The translations under genes and the position numbers were made by a program. Under the pieces are notes generated by a model. That model had not been told where the DNA came from, ran no database searches, and saw nothing but the letters and a program-made list of their open reading frames with translations. This document shows positions 45,311 through 54,705 of a stretch of DNA of 64,000 bases, piece by piece (the stretch's first letter is position 1; each line of letters starts with the position of its first letter). This DNA is from an uncultured Muribaculaceae bacterium (GTDB taxonomy: Bacteria > Bacteroidota > Bacteroidia > Bacteroidales > Muribaculaceae), in contig CAJTOB010000007.1 in NCBI GenBank assembly GCA_910578035.1, positions 1 to 64,000 on the forward strand. Reading direction: 5' to 3'.

Positions 45311-47500
45311 ATGAATCCTGTATTTTGGCTCGTTCCGGTCTCGGCAATCGTGGCTCTCGCTCTGGCGTGGTACTTCTACCGCCAGATGATGCGTGAAAGC
45401 GAAGGCACCGAGACAATGGCGCGCATAGCGTCGCACGTGCGCAAAGGCGCAATGTCCTATCTCAAACAACAGTATAAAATAGTAGGGCTGGTATTCCTGT
45501 GCCTTGTGGTGCTGTTTTCCGTAATGGCATATGGCTTTCAGCTCCAGAATCCGTGGGTGCCTGTGGCATTCCTCACCGGCGGCTTCTTCTCCGGCCTTTC
45601 GGGCTTCCTGGGCATGAAGACCGCCACATATGCCTCGGCCCGCACAGCCAACGCCGCCCGCGGCTCGCTCAACGCCGGCCTGCGAGTGGCTTTCCGCTCG
45701 GGTGCCGTGATGGGTCTTGTTGTGGTAGGCCTCGGTCTTGTTGATATTTCGTTCTGGTATCTGCTGCTCGACTGGCTTGTAGACCTTTCCGGAACAAAAA
45801 AACTGGCCATGATTACCACCACCATGCTTACATTCGGCATGGGCGCCTCAACGCAGGCTCTCTTCGCCCGAGTAGGCGGCGGTATCTACACCAAGGCAGC
45901 CGACGTCGGCGCCGACCTCGTAGGCAAAGTAGAGGCCGGAATACCCGAAGACGACCCCCGCAACCCGGCTACCATCGCCGATAACGTGGGCGACAACGTA
46001 GGCGACGTCGCCGGCATGGGCGCCGACCTCTATGAATCGTACTGCGGCTCAATTCTTGCCACCTCGGCTCTGGGCGCCGCCGCATATCTGCTCACAGGCG
46101 ACGAAGTGATGCAGTACAAGGCCGTAATCGCCCCGATGCTAATAGCGGCCGTAGGCATTCTGCTCTCTATCCTCGGTATATTCTGCGTGCGCACAAAAGA
46201 AGACGCTTCCATGAAGAATCTGCTCGGCGCGCTCGCATTCGGCACCAATCTGAGCTCCGTCCTCATTGTCGGCGCCACATTCCTTATCCTCTGGCTGCTC
46301 GGTCTCGACAACTGGCAGTGGATAAGCTGCTCTGTTGTCGTAGGTCTTCTCGTGGGCGTTGTCATAGGCCGCTCTACCGAATACTACACATCGCAGTCGT
46401 ATAAACCGACCAAAAAGCTTGCCGAAAGCGGCACCACCGGCCCGGCAACAGTCATTATCTCCGGTGTCGGCCTTGGCATGGTGTCGACAGCCGTACCCGT
46501 GCTTGCCGTTGTTGTAGGCATTATACTTAGCTACTGGTTCGCCTCGGGCTTTGACTTCGCCAATGTCGGCATGGGTCTCTACGGCATCGGCATTGCCGCC
46601 GTAGGTATGCTTTCGACTCTTGGCATCACCCTCGCCACCGACGCTTACGGCCCCATTGCCGACAATGCCGGCGGCAACGCCGAAATGAGCGGCCTCGGCA
46701 AGGAAGTGCGCAAGCGTACCGACGCCCTCGACTCGCTCGGCAACACCACCGCCGCAACCGGCAAGGGCTTTGCCATCGGTTCGGCAGCTCTCACCGGCCT
46801 GGCTCTTCTCGCTTCTTATATAGAGGAAATCCGCATCGGTCTCGAACGCCTCGGCCAGACCACCATACAGCTCGGCGACCGCGTTGTTGATATCCACCAG
46901 ATGACATTCGTTGACTTCATGACCCTCTATGAGGTAAACCTGATGAGTCCGAAGGTACTTTCGGGCATGTTTATCGGCGCCATGATGGCATTCCTATTCT
47001 GCGGCCTTACTATGAACGCCGTAGGCCGCGCCGCAGCGCATATGGTAGACGAAGTGCGTCGCCAGTTCCGCGAAATCAAGGGCATTCTCGAAGGCAAGGC
47101 CGAGCCGGATTACGCACGCTGCGTACAGATTTCGACCAAAGGCGCCCAGCGCGAAATGATATTCCCCTCGCTGCTTGCTATTGTGGCCCCTATCGTTACA
47201 GGTCTTATCTTCGGTGTTCCCGGCGTGCTTGGCCTCCTTGTGGGCGGTCTTTCTGCCGGCTTTGTACTGGCCGTATTTATGGCCAACTCGGGCGGTGCAT
47301 GGGATAATGCCAAGAAATATGTCGAGGAAGGCAACTTCGGCGGCAAAGGCAGCGACGTGCACAAAGCAACCGTTGTAGGCGACACCGTCGGCGACCCCTT
47401 CAAAGACACATCGGGCCCCTCGCTCAACATTCTTATCAAACTCATGTCTATGGTTTCAATAGTCATGGCCGGTCTCACAGTAAGCTGGAGCCTCTTCTAA
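45311..47500 (+). CDS. hppA: Membrane-bound ion-translocating pyrophosphatase
   Basis: A 729-residue polytopic pump (about 16 membrane helices) that uses pyrophosphate hydrolysis to move Na+ or H+. The active-site stretch DVGADLVGKVEAGIPEDDPRNPATIADNVGDNVGD is intact. GNTTAATGKG at 477-486 has Ala481 where K+-independent enzymes have Lys, so it should be K+-dependent; in this class Na+ pumping is common. The end carries KKYVEEGNFGGKGSDVHKATVVGDTVGDPFKDTSGPSLN. It ends in a strong terminator and is probably transcribed alone. It may be important for energy saving in an anaerobe. Confidence 0.97.
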   Translation: MNPVFWLVPVSAIVALALAWYFYRQMMRESEGTETMARIASHVRKGAMSYLKQQYKIVGLVFLCLVVLFSVMAYGFQLQNPWVPVAFLTGGFFSGLSGFLGMKTATYASARTANAARGSLNAGLRVAFRSGAVMGLVVVGLGLVDISFWYLLLDWLVDLSGTKKLAMITTTMLTFGMGASTQALFARVGGGIYTKAADVGADLVGKVEAGIPEDDPRNPATIADNVGDNVGDVAGMGADLYESYCGSILATSALGAAAYLLTGDEVMQYKAVIAPMLIAAVGILLSILGIFCVRTKEDASMKNLLGALAFGTNLSSVLIVGATFLILWLLGLDNWQWISCSVVVGLLVGVVIGRSTEYYTSQSYKPTKKLAESGTTGPATVIISGVGLGMVSTAVPVLAVVVGIILSYWFASGFDFANVGMGLYGIGIAAVGMLSTLGITLATDAYGPIADNAGGNAEMSGLGKEVRKRTDALDSLGNTTAATGKGFAIGSAALTGLALLASYIEEIRIGLERLGQTTIQLGDRVVDIHQMTFVDFMTLYEVNLMSPKVLSGMFIGAMMAFLFCGLTMNAVGRAAAHMVDEVRRQFREIKGILEGKAEPDYARCVQISTKGAQREMIFPSLLAIVAPIVTGLIFGVPGVLGLLVGGLSAGFVLAVFMANSGGAWDNAKKYVEEGNFGGKGSDVHKATVVGDTVGDPFKDTSGPSLNILIKLMSMVSIVMAGLTVSWSLF

Positions 47501-47561
47501 GAGGGTCTGCGGCATAATCAAGCGCCCACCGGGCGCGCCCTTACTGAATAAAATCTCCATC

Positions 47562-47592
47562 AACGCGCCTTCTTTCGGAGGCGCGTTTTTTG
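47562..47592 (+). terminator. Terminator of hppA
   Basis: Nine-base perfect stem (47562-47570 with 47579-47587) with an eight-base loop, followed by T residues. A smaller GCGCCC/GGGCGC hairpin lies just upstream (47522-47536). Confidence 0.85.
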
Positions 47593-47759
47593 TTACAATC
47601 CGGGGCTGTTTTGTAACATTACAGCACCTGTAACAAACTTGTAACATTTTGATGCCGATTTTCACCATTGATTATCAGACATTTACACGTACTATCACGG
47701 AATTGTCACCAATTTCACTTTTGTTAACATTAAAATTCTTGACTTTGCTGATTTATCCG

Positions 47760-47767
47760 TAATTTTG
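47760..47767 (+). promoter_or_regulatory. -7 promoter box for the ECF sigma factor gene
   Basis: TAATTTTG, 16 bases before the first ATG and 70 before the second possible ATG. It fits the housekeeping consensus and so may not be autoregulated. Confidence 0.5.
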
Positions 47768-47783
47768 AATCGTCAAAAGAAAA

Positions 47784-48332
47784 ATGACACCCAAGAAACT
47801 AAAGAATCCTGTTAAAAAACTTCTAAAATTTACCACAATGGCAAGTGCTAAATTTCAAAGTAACCTGATGAGCCTCCAGTCGAATCTTCTCAACTTCGCG
47901 TATATGCTCACCTCGAACCGGGACGACGCTTACGACCTCCTGCAAGACACGACTCTAAAGGCTCTTGACAATGAAGACAAGTATGCTGAAAACACTAACT
48001 TCAAAGGTTGGGTTTTCACTATAATGCGAAACATCTTCATAAACAACTACCGTCGTTCGGTCCGTTCGGCAACAATAGTTGATACTACAGACAACCTCTA
48101 CCACCTCAACCTGAGTCAGGACAGCGGCTTCGAATCGCCCGAAGAGACTTATGGCGCACAAGAAATCACAGAAGCCATCAACGAATTTTCCGACGAATAC
48201 CGCATTCCTTTCTCAATGCATGTGGCAGGCTATAAATACAATGAAATAGCCGAACACATGAATCTTCCTCTGGGCACTGTAAAAAGCCGCATCTTTTTTG
48301 CCCGTAAGAAACTCCAGGAGCGTTTTTCCTGA
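47784..48332 (+). CDS. ECF-type RNA polymerase sigma factor
   Basis: A 182-residue sigma factor of the extracytoplasmic-function group. Region 2 is at about 37-85 (NFAYMLTSNRDDAYDLLQDTTLKAL and FKGWVFTIMRNIFINNYRR). Region 4 is at about 125-180 (EYRIPFSMHVAGYKYNEIAEHMNLPLGTVKSRIFFARKKLQ), with the helix-turn-helix. The closest type is the widespread Bacteroidota ECF without a dedicated anti-sigma in the same operon, and none is encoded next to it. A second in-frame ATG at 47838 gives a 164-residue form that matches homologues better at the N-terminus; the first ATG adds an 18-residue Lys-rich tail. The start is uncertain. Confidence 0.9.
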   Translation: MTPKKLKNPVKKLLKFTTMASAKFQSNLMSLQSNLLNFAYMLTSNRDDAYDLLQDTTLKALDNEDKYAENTNFKGWVFTIMRNIFINNYRRSVRSATIVDTTDNLYHLNLSQDSGFESPEETYGAQEITEAINEFSDEYRIPFSMHVAGYKYNEIAEHMNLPLGTVKSRIFFARKKLQERFS

Positions 48333-48507
48333 AAAAAAAGTAAATTTTACTGAACAAAACGTATATCAAATTTTTTATATAAACGACACCTCCCCCACGA
48401 GTCACCATAATTCAAGACAAAGGCCTAAGCCAACGATTCAAGTAAATAACATTATACTTACTGCCATATACTACTGCTGATTATCTATCGAATCTTACAC
48501 ACACGTA

Positions 48508-48550
48508 CAGTAACGACGCCTTCCCGCTTCCCGGAAAGGCGCCGTTGCTG
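48508..48550. repeat. Inverted repeat between the sigma factor and folK
   Basis: A 15-base stem with two mismatches (48508-48522 with 48536-48550) and a 13-base loop. It lies 34 bases past the folK stop on the minus strand. No good T run follows on either strand, so it may be a weak bidirectional terminator or mRNA-end stabiliser. The rest of 48333-48583 is AT-rich with nothing recognised. Confidence 0.5.
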
Positions 48551-48583
48551 TATAAGAGGGTGTATTGTTTGTCTTTTCTACGG

Positions 48584-49090
48584 TTATATATTTTCACAAG
48601 GCTTGAGGCGCGCAAGCATTTCTGCTGCGGTGAGACCGCTTGCAGGGTGCTTCCAGCCTGAGGCAAGTTCGGCAAGTGGCTCAAGAACGAAACGGCGCTC
48701 CGACATGTGAGGATGCGGTAGAGTGAGTGCCGTAGAGCTATATTCGAGACTATCGACGGCTATTATGTCGATGTCTATTTCCCGGTCGGCATATGAGCCG
48801 TCGGGCTTGCGGTGAGGCATCGGCGATATGGATTTCTCTATGGCCTTTATTTTGGCAAGAAGAGTATCAAGCAAGAAGGGCGTCCACGGTTGCGAGATTT
48901 CCAGAGCTATTAGCACACCTACATTCACAAATCTATTTGCCGACACGAAGCCCCAAGGCTCGCTCTCCACTTCGCTGCTCACCGAGAGCGTGCCGCCGAA
49001 GGCCGAACGCAAAGCGGCGACAGCGCGGGCTATGAAAGCCCGGCTGTCGCCGCTGTTGGAGCCTATGTTAAGGTGTATTTCTGAAATCAT
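48584..49090 (-). CDS. folK: 2-amino-4-hydroxy-6-hydroxymethyldihydropteridine pyrophosphokinase
   Basis: A 168-residue HPPK that transfers pyrophosphate from ATP to 6-hydroxymethyl-dihydropterin in folate synthesis. The start HLNIGSNSGD, SEVESEPWGF, ADREIDIDII (catalytic Asp pair) and LTLPHPHMSERRFVLEPLAELA are standard. The ATG overlaps the infB stop as ATGA, so folK is probably translated from the infB mRNA. That is an unusual neighbour for a translation-factor operon. Confidence 0.95.
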   Translation of the reverse strand: MISEIHLNIGSNSGDSRAFIARAVAALRSAFGGTLSVSSEVESEPWGFVSANRFVNVGVLIALEISQPWTPFLLDTLLAKIKAIEKSISPMPHRKPDGSYADREIDIDIIAVDSLEYSSTALTLPHPHMSERRFVLEPLAELASGWKHPASGLTAAEMLARLKPCENI

Positions 49091-52000
49091 TCAATCGAGG
49101 TACGGGCCACTTCTTTCTCTTCGAAGCCTTCGATGAGGTCGCCCACCTTGATGTCGTTGTATCCGGCGATGGAGATACCGCAGTCATAGCCTGAGAGTAC
49201 TTCCTTGACGTCGTCCTTGAAGCGCTTGAGCGAGCCGAGCTCGCCGGTGTAGCGCACAATACCGTCGCGGATAAGACGCACCTTGCAGTTGCGTTTGATT
49301 TTGCCGTCGCGGACGATTGCACCGGCAATGGTGCCGACCTTCGACACGTGGAATGTCTCGAGAACTTCGGCTGTACCGGTGATTTCTTCCTTGATTTCGG
49401 GAGCGAGCATGCCGGCCATGGCGTCCTTCACCTCCTCAATAGCCTGGTAGATTACCGAGTAGAGACGAATCTGGACACCGTCGCGTTCAGCGGCACGGCG
49501 GGCAGCCACGCTCGGGCGCACCTGGAAGCCGATGATGATGGCATCGGAGGCCGCAGCGAGGGTGACATCGCTCTCAGAGATTTCACCGACAGCTTTGTGG
49601 AGCACGTTGACCTGGATTTCTTCGGTCGAGAGCTTGATAAGCGAATCGGAAAGGGCTTCGATTGAGCCATCGACGTCGCCCTTGACGATAATATTGAGTT
49701 CCTGGAAGTTACCGATAGCTCGGCGACGGCCGATATCCTCGAGGGTAAGCATCTTGGTTGTGCGCAGACCCTGCTCGCGGGCGAGCTGTTCGCGCTTGCC
49801 GGCGATATCGCGGGCTTCCTGCTCGGTTTCGAGCACGTTGAAAGTGTCGCCTGCCGTAGGAGCACCGTTAAGACCGAGGATAAGCGCCGGAGTGGCGGGG
49901 CCGGCTTCCTTGATGCGCTGGTTGCGCTCGTTGAACATAGCCTTTACCTTACCGAAGTGATTGCCGGCGAGGACAACATCTCCGATATGGAGTGTGCCGT
50001 TCTGCACAAGCACATTGGCAACATAACCGCGACCCTTGTCGAGCGACGATTCTATGATTGTGCCAATTGCACGGCGGCTCGGGTTGGCCTTCAGTTCGAG
50101 CATTTCGGCCTCGAGAAGAACCTTGTCCATAAGTTCTTCAACACCGATGCCTTGCTTGGCCGATATATCCTGGCTCTGATACTTTCCGCCCCACTCCTCA
50201 ACGAGATAGTTCATGGCGGCGAGTTCTTCCTTGATTTTGTCGGGATTGGCGTGAGGCTTATCGATTTTATTGACAGCAAAGACAATAGGCACACCTGCTG
50301 CAGAGGCATGATTGATAGCCTCGACGGTCTGGGGCATTACGCTGTCGTCGGCGGCGACGATGATGATGACAATGTCGGTCACCTTCGCACCACGGGCACG
50401 CATGGCGGTAAAGGCCTCGTGGCCGGGGGTGTCGAGGAAGGTGATGTGGCGTCCGTCGGCAAGCTTAACGCTGTAGGAGCCGATATGCTGGGTAATGCCA
50501 CCGGCCTCTCCGGCGATAACGTTGGCCTTGCGGATATAGTCGAGCAGCGATGTCTTGCCGTGGTCTACGTGGCCCATGACAGTCACTACCGGCGGACGGC
50601 TCTGGAGGTCTTCCTCGCGGTCTTCTTCCTGATGAATGGCATCAGCCACCTCTGCCGACACATATTCGGTGGTAAATCCGAATTCCTCGGCGACGATATT
50701 GATTGTCTCGGCATCGAGGCGCTGGTTGATACTTACCATCACGCCGAGATTCATACAAGTGGCGATTACATTGTTTACAGGCACGTCCATCATGACAGCA
50801 AGGTCGTTTGCCGTCACAAATTCAGTTATCTTGAGCACACGGCTTTCGGCCATTTCGGCCTGCATCTGCTCGCGCTCGCGGTTGGCGTTGGCCTCGCGCT
50901 TCTCCTTACGCCACTTGGCGCCTTTCTTGAGGTTCTTGTCTTTGGCGGTGAGACGTGCGAGGGTCTCTTTTACCTGGCGCTGTACGTCTTCTTCGTGCAC
51001 TTCGGGCTGCACCACGGGCTGACGGCGGCGTTCGCCCTTTCCGCCCTGACGCTGCTGATTGCCTCCGCCCTGGCGCTGCTGGTTTCCACCACCCTGCTGG
51101 CCTCCGCCCTGACGCTGGCGATCGCCACCCTGACGGCCTTCGCCCGATCCGGCAGCCTGACGGCCGGCCTTTTCGATGTCGACCTTTTCCTTTCCGGTGA
51201 TGCGGCGGCGTTTCTTGCGGTCTGCATCGCCGGAAGCGGCACCGCCCTGGGCTGCACGGTTATTGCGCTCGTTGCGACGCTCCTCTTTGCTCTTCTTTTT
51301 CGGACGGGTATTGAGGTTTATAGCATCGAGGTCTATCTTGCCCACGATGTTGAGCGAGGGCGCAGGAGCTGTACGTTCTATAGTGAATACCTCAGGCTCG
51401 CCTGCGGGTGCTTCTGTCTTGGGTGCTTCAGCTTTGGAAGCCTCAGCCTTGGGAGCCTCGGCAGGCTTCGGAGTTTCCTTTCGCGGAGCCTGGGCCTTAG
51501 GCTGTTCAGTCTTGGGGGCCTCGGGCTTAGCCTTGGGAGCTTCCTGACGGGGCTGTACAGGCGCAGGCTTCGGAGCCTGCGGCTTGGGCTGTTCTACAAC
51601 AGGTGCCTGCGCTTTGGGCTGCTCTGCTTTAGGAGCCTCGGGGGCTTTGGGCGCTTCCTGAACGGGAGCGGGCTTGGGAGCCTCGGGCTTCTTCTCTTCG
51701 GGTTTCTTCACTTCCGGCTCGGCCTGTTTCTTTTCTGCAGCGGGCTCTTCCGGACGACGCACAATAGGATTGCCATTAGCGTCGAGTTCGAGCTTGCCGA
51801 GGATATGAGGCTTGCGCGGAGCCGAAGTAAGTTTTACATCTTCGGCAGGAGCGGCGGGTGCAGGGGCCGGAGCAGGAGGAACAGTCCGCGTGCGGTTTTC
51901 CTTGCGTTCGGTTGTCTGGGCTTCCGACCGGCTCTTGAGGTCCTTATCGCTCTTGAAAGCTCCCATGAGAAGATCTACCACCTCATCCTCAATGCGGGTA

Positions 52001-52113
52001 TTCGGGTTGGGATTTTCGTCGATTTCGATGTTTTTCTTGCGCAGAAAGTCTATCACGGTCGATACAGACACGTTAAGATCTTTTGCGACTTTGCTTATTT
52101 TCGTTTTCGCCAT
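49087..52113 (-). CDS. infB: Translation initiation factor IF-2
   Basis: A 1008-residue GTPase that brings fMet-tRNA to the ribosome. N-terminal IF2_N (ISKVAKDLNVSVSTVIDFLRKKNIEID) is followed by a long Pro/Lys/Glu/Ala-rich linker (about 75-245), and a Gly/Gln/Arg-rich stretch at about 325-380 with repeated GGGNQQRQ. The G domain has GHVDHGKTS (G1), DTPGHEAF (G3) and NKIDK (G4). Domains II-IV and the C-terminal fMet-binding domain complete it. It is the third gene of rimP-nusA-infB; the gap after nusA is 88 bases. Confidence 0.97.
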   Translation of the reverse strand: MAKTKISKVAKDLNVSVSTVIDFLRKKNIEIDENPNPNTRIEDEVVDLLMGAFKSDKDLKSRSEAQTTERKENRTRTVPPAPAPAPAAPAEDVKLTSAPRKPHILGKLELDANGNPIVRRPEEPAAEKKQAEPEVKKPEEKKPEAPKPAPVQEAPKAPEAPKAEQPKAQAPVVEQPKPQAPKPAPVQPRQEAPKAKPEAPKTEQPKAQAPRKETPKPAEAPKAEASKAEAPKTEAPAGEPEVFTIERTAPAPSLNIVGKIDLDAINLNTRPKKKSKEERRNERNNRAAQGGAASGDADRKKRRRITGKEKVDIEKAGRQAAGSGEGRQGGDRQRQGGGQQGGGNQQRQGGGNQQRQGGKGERRRQPVVQPEVHEEDVQRQVKETLARLTAKDKNLKKGAKWRKEKREANANREREQMQAEMAESRVLKITEFVTANDLAVMMDVPVNNVIATCMNLGVMVSINQRLDAETINIVAEEFGFTTEYVSAEVADAIHQEEDREEDLQSRPPVVTVMGHVDHGKTSLLDYIRKANVIAGEAGGITQHIGSYSVKLADGRHITFLDTPGHEAFTAMRARGAKVTDIVIIIVAADDSVMPQTVEAINHASAAGVPIVFAVNKIDKPHANPDKIKEELAAMNYLVEEWGGKYQSQDISAKQGIGVEELMDKVLLEAEMLELKANPSRRAIGTIIESSLDKGRGYVANVLVQNGTLHIGDVVLAGNHFGKVKAMFNERNQRIKEAGPATPALILGLNGAPTAGDTFNVLETEQEARDIAGKREQLAREQGLRTTKMLTLEDIGRRRAIGNFQELNIIVKGDVDGSIEALSDSLIKLSTEEIQVNVLHKAVGEISESDVTLAAASDAIIIGFQVRPSVAARRAAERDGVQIRLYSVIYQAIEEVKDAMAGMLAPEIKEEITGTAEVLETFHVSKVGTIAGAIVRDGKIKRNCKVRLIRDGIVRYTGELGSLKRFKDDVKEVLSGYDCGISIAGYNDIKVGDLIEGFEEKEVARTSIE

Positions 52114-52201
52114 ATATTGTTCGATTTTACTTTGGATTGGGAAAGGTGGATAGAATCACATAAGAGGCTGGCCGGATCGGAGGAGAGAGCCCGGCAGACC
52201 C

Positions 52202-53494
52202 TTATTCCTCTCCCTCCCCGACGGGAGCCTCGGGCTCTTCGTCTTCGTATTCGCGACGGAGCACCTCGAGCACTTCGTCGATAGTCGATTCTTCGAGATC
52301 CGACTTGTCTATGAGAGCCTGACGGGGTGTGTTGAGCACGCTCTTGGCAGTAACACAGCCAATGTTCTTGAGGGCATCAATAACCCAAGAGTCAATCTCG
52401 TCGCGGAATTCATCGAGGAAGATATCGTCCTCGTATATCATTTCGGTATCGCGGTAAACGTCGATTTCATAGCCGGTAAGCATTGTAGCCAGCTTGATGT
52501 TGTGGCCGTTCTTTCCGATTGCGAGTGAAACCTCCTCGGGGCGCAGGAATACCTCAGCTTTCTTGGCCTCTTCGTCGAGACGGATAGTAGAGATACGTGC
52601 GGGCGAGAGAGCGCGCTGAATGAACAGCGAGGGGTTCGAGGTGTAGTTGATCACGTCGATATTCTCGTTGCGGAGCTCGCGGACGATACCGTGGATACGC
52701 GAACCCTTCACACCTACACAGGCGCCTACGGGGTCGATACGGTCGTCGTAGCTTTCGACAGCGATTTTGGCACGTTCTCCCGGAATGCGGGCAACGGCAC
52801 GTATATTGATGAGGCCGTCGTGTACTTCGGGCACTTCCAGCTCGAAGAGACGACGCAGGAAAGTGTCGCTGATACGCGATACGGTGATTTTGGGATTATT
52901 GTTCTTGTTGTCGACGCTCGATATTACCGCACGCACGGTCTCGCCCTTGCGGAAAAAGTCGCCGGGAATCGACTCGCTCTTGGGGAGAAGGAGTTCGTTC
53001 TTCTCGTCGTCGAGCAGAAGGGTCTCGCGGCTCCAGGTCTGATATACCTCGCCGGTTACGAGTTCGCCCTCGAGTTCTTTGAATTTATTGTAGATAGCCT
53101 CCTTCTGCAGGTCGAGGATACGGCTCTGCAGGGTCTGGCGGAGGTTGAGGATAGCGCGGCGGCCGAATTTCTCGAAAATAATTTCGCGGGTATGCTCTTC
53201 GCCGACCTCTGCTTCGGGGTCGTCGTCGGCACGGGCGTCGCTGAGCGAAATCTGGAGGTTGGGGTTCTCGACTTCGCCGTCGGGAACAACCTCGAGGTTC
53301 TGGAAAATCTGCACGTCGCCCTTGTCGGGGTTCAGAATCACGTCGAGATTCTCGTCGGTACCGAACATTTTAGCAAGCACGTTGCGGAACGACTCTTCCA
53401 GCACGCTGATCATAGTGGTCTTGTCGATGTTCTTGAGTTCTTTGAACTCGGCGAACTGCTCGACCATATTTGGAGTTTCCTCTTTCTTTGCCAT
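52202..53494 (-). CDS. nusA: Transcription termination/antitermination factor NusA
   Basis: A 430-residue RNA polymerase-binding factor that modulates pausing and termination. It has the N-terminal RNAP-binding domain, an S1 domain (EGELVTGEVYQTW), and KH1 and KH2 domains (DPVGACVGVKGSRI and SLAIGKNGHNIKLA). The short acidic C-terminus (EDEEPEAPVGEGEE) replaces the longer C-terminal repeats of E. coli. Gene order rimP-nusA-infB is the conserved one. It starts 22 bases after rimP. Confidence 0.97.
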   Translation of the reverse strand: MAKKEETPNMVEQFAEFKELKNIDKTTMISVLEESFRNVLAKMFGTDENLDVILNPDKGDVQIFQNLEVVPDGEVENPNLQISLSDARADDDPEAEVGEEHTREIIFEKFGRRAILNLRQTLQSRILDLQKEAIYNKFKELEGELVTGEVYQTWSRETLLLDDEKNELLLPKSESIPGDFFRKGETVRAVISSVDNKNNNPKITVSRISDTFLRRLFELEVPEVHDGLINIRAVARIPGERAKIAVESYDDRIDPVGACVGVKGSRIHGIVRELRNENIDVINYTSNPSLFIQRALSPARISTIRLDEEAKKAEVFLRPEEVSLAIGKNGHNIKLATMLTGYEIDVYRDTEMIYEDDIFLDEFRDEIDSWVIDALKNIGCVTAKSVLNTPRQALIDKSDLEESTIDEVLEVLRREYEDEEPEAPVGEGEE

Positions 53495-53516
53495 TTTATA
53501 GTGTTTTTATTAATTA

Positions 53517-53996
53517 TCAGAATTTTAGGTCGTAGCGCACATATTTGCACTCCGATGCCTTCAGAGGTACACGGCGCGACACAAGCATAGGGCGTTTTGC
53601 GCCGGGCTCTTTTTCTTTGGTCTGCACCTCGAGTTCAAAGGCAATATCGCCGCCATCAGCCTCGACAGCCTCAGCAAGGACACCGCGCAGCTTGCGGCCA
53701 TCGCGAGTGAGCACTTCCATATCGTTGCCAATATTCTTGCGGTACTGGCGGAATACCTTGAGGGGAGAAGTGAGGCCGGCAGAACCGACTTCGAGTTCAT
53801 AGTCTTCGGCGTCGCGGTCGAAAACACTCTCGATCTGGCGGGTTATACGCGCACATGTATCGATGTCGACGTTCGAGTCGGAATCGATTTCTACGTTGAT
53901 AAGGTCGGCGGGGCTGACGGTGACTGCAACAAGATACTTGTCGGTTCCTTCAAGAGCCTCCTCGACAGTTTTTATCAATAAATCTTTATCAATCAT
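53517..53996 (-). CDS. rimP: Ribosome maturation factor RimP
   Basis: A 159-residue factor for maturation of the 30S subunit. Visible family features are ISVEIDSDSNVDIDTCARITRQIE-like segments (VEIDSD and CARITRQIES) and EVGSAGLTSPL. The C-terminal SH3-like domain follows. The first gene of its operon, preceded by a structured leader and a promoter box. Confidence 0.93.
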   Translation of the reverse strand: MIDKDLLIKTVEEALEGTDKYLVAVTVSPADLINVEIDSDSNVDIDTCARITRQIESVFDRDAEDYELEVGSAGLTSPLKVFRQYRKNIGNDMEVLTRDGRKLRGVLAEAVEADGGDIAFELEVQTKEKEPGAKRPMLVSRRVPLKASECKYVRYDLKF

Positions 53997-54007
53997 ATCT
54001 ATCTGAG

Positions 54008-54058
54008 CATCTTCAAATAAAGAGGAGGAAGCTTTTGGCCTCCTCCTCTGCGAAGATG
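54008..54058 (-). promoter_or_regulatory. Structured leader of the rimP-nusA-infB operon
   Basis: Two nested perfect stems: an outer seven-base stem (54008-54014 with 54052-54058) and an inner eight-base stem (54021-54028 with 54042-54049). They lie between the predicted transcription start near 54060 and the rimP ATG at 53996. The inner arm carries AGAGGAGG on one strand, so the element may also affect ribosome access. No U-tract follows, so it is not a simple terminator. Confidence 0.55.
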
Positions 54059-54063
54059 ATATG

Positions 54064-54071
54064 CAAAAGTA
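54064..54071 (-). promoter_or_regulatory. -7 promoter box for rimP-nusA-infB
   Basis: Minus-strand TACTTTTG, placing transcription start next to the outer leader stem. Confidence 0.55.
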
Positions 54072-54213
54072 ATAAAAAAAGCCGACCCGACCAAAAATCA
54101 GCCCGAATCCGCCTCTTTGGTTTGGCTAATTTATATTTTATTATATTTATTTAACGTACAGGCTTATCTCTCTCATTCGCAGACACCAGAGCGGCTAAAA
54201 TGCGAAAGCAAAG

Positions 54214-54705
54214 TCAGCGAGCGAGGATTGTGGCGGTAGCCATGGCGGCGATGCCTTCGCCGCGACCGGTGAATCCGAGGCGTTCGGTGGTGGTTGCCTT
54301 GACACTGACTCGGCCGAGGTCGAGGCCGAGGTCTTCGGCCACATTCTGCCTCATCTGCGGCACATGTGGCAGCATTTTGGGGGCCTGAGCCATTATAGTG
54401 ACGTCGACATTGTACGGGGCGAAGCCTGCGCGGCCGAGGATCGCTACAACTTCGCGAAGAAGCGCGCGCGAATCGGCGCCTTTCCACTGCGGGTCTGTGT
54501 CGGGAAAGTATGCGCCTATATCACCGAGGGCGGCAGCACCGAGCAGAGCGTCGCTTAGAGCATGAAGAGCGACATCGGCATCGCTATGTCCGAGAAGGCC
54601 TTTTTCGTAGGGGATATCTACACCACAGATAATGCAGCGGCGTCCTTCGACGAGACGATGCACGTCGAATCCGTTGCCCATGCGGAAGTCGGGAAATGTT
54701 TTCAT
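54214..54705 (-). CDS. ispF: 2-C-methyl-D-erythritol 2,4-cyclodiphosphate synthase
   Basis: A 163-residue zinc enzyme of the MEP isoprenoid pathway. FRMGNGFDVHRL holds metal-binding Asp and His, GLLGHSDADVALHALSDALLGAAALGDIGAYFPDTD is the family signature, and VKATTTERLGFTGRGEGIAAMA ends the domain. Full length. Its ATG overlaps the porV stop (ATGA). Confidence 0.97.
   Translation of the reverse strand: MKTFPDFRMGNGFDVHRLVEGRRCIICGVDIPYEKGLLGHSDADVALHALSDALLGAAALGDIGAYFPDTDPQWKGADSRALLREVVAILGRAGFAPYNVDVTIMAQAPKMLPHVPQMRQNVAEDLGLDLGRVSVKATTTERLGFTGRGEGIAAMATATILAR

Noticed and set aside
51100..51800. Repeated units in infB as a CRISPR-like or tandem repeat
   Set aside because: They encode Pro/Lys/Ala and Gly/Gln repeats of the IF-2 linker, with variable spacing and a continuous reading frame.
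49957..52284. A 775-codon open frame on the plus strand opposite infB
   Set aside because: It mirrors infB codon periodicity. The translated product is low-complexity Leu/Gly/Ser-rich over the linker region and matches no family; infB on the minus strand is unmistakable.
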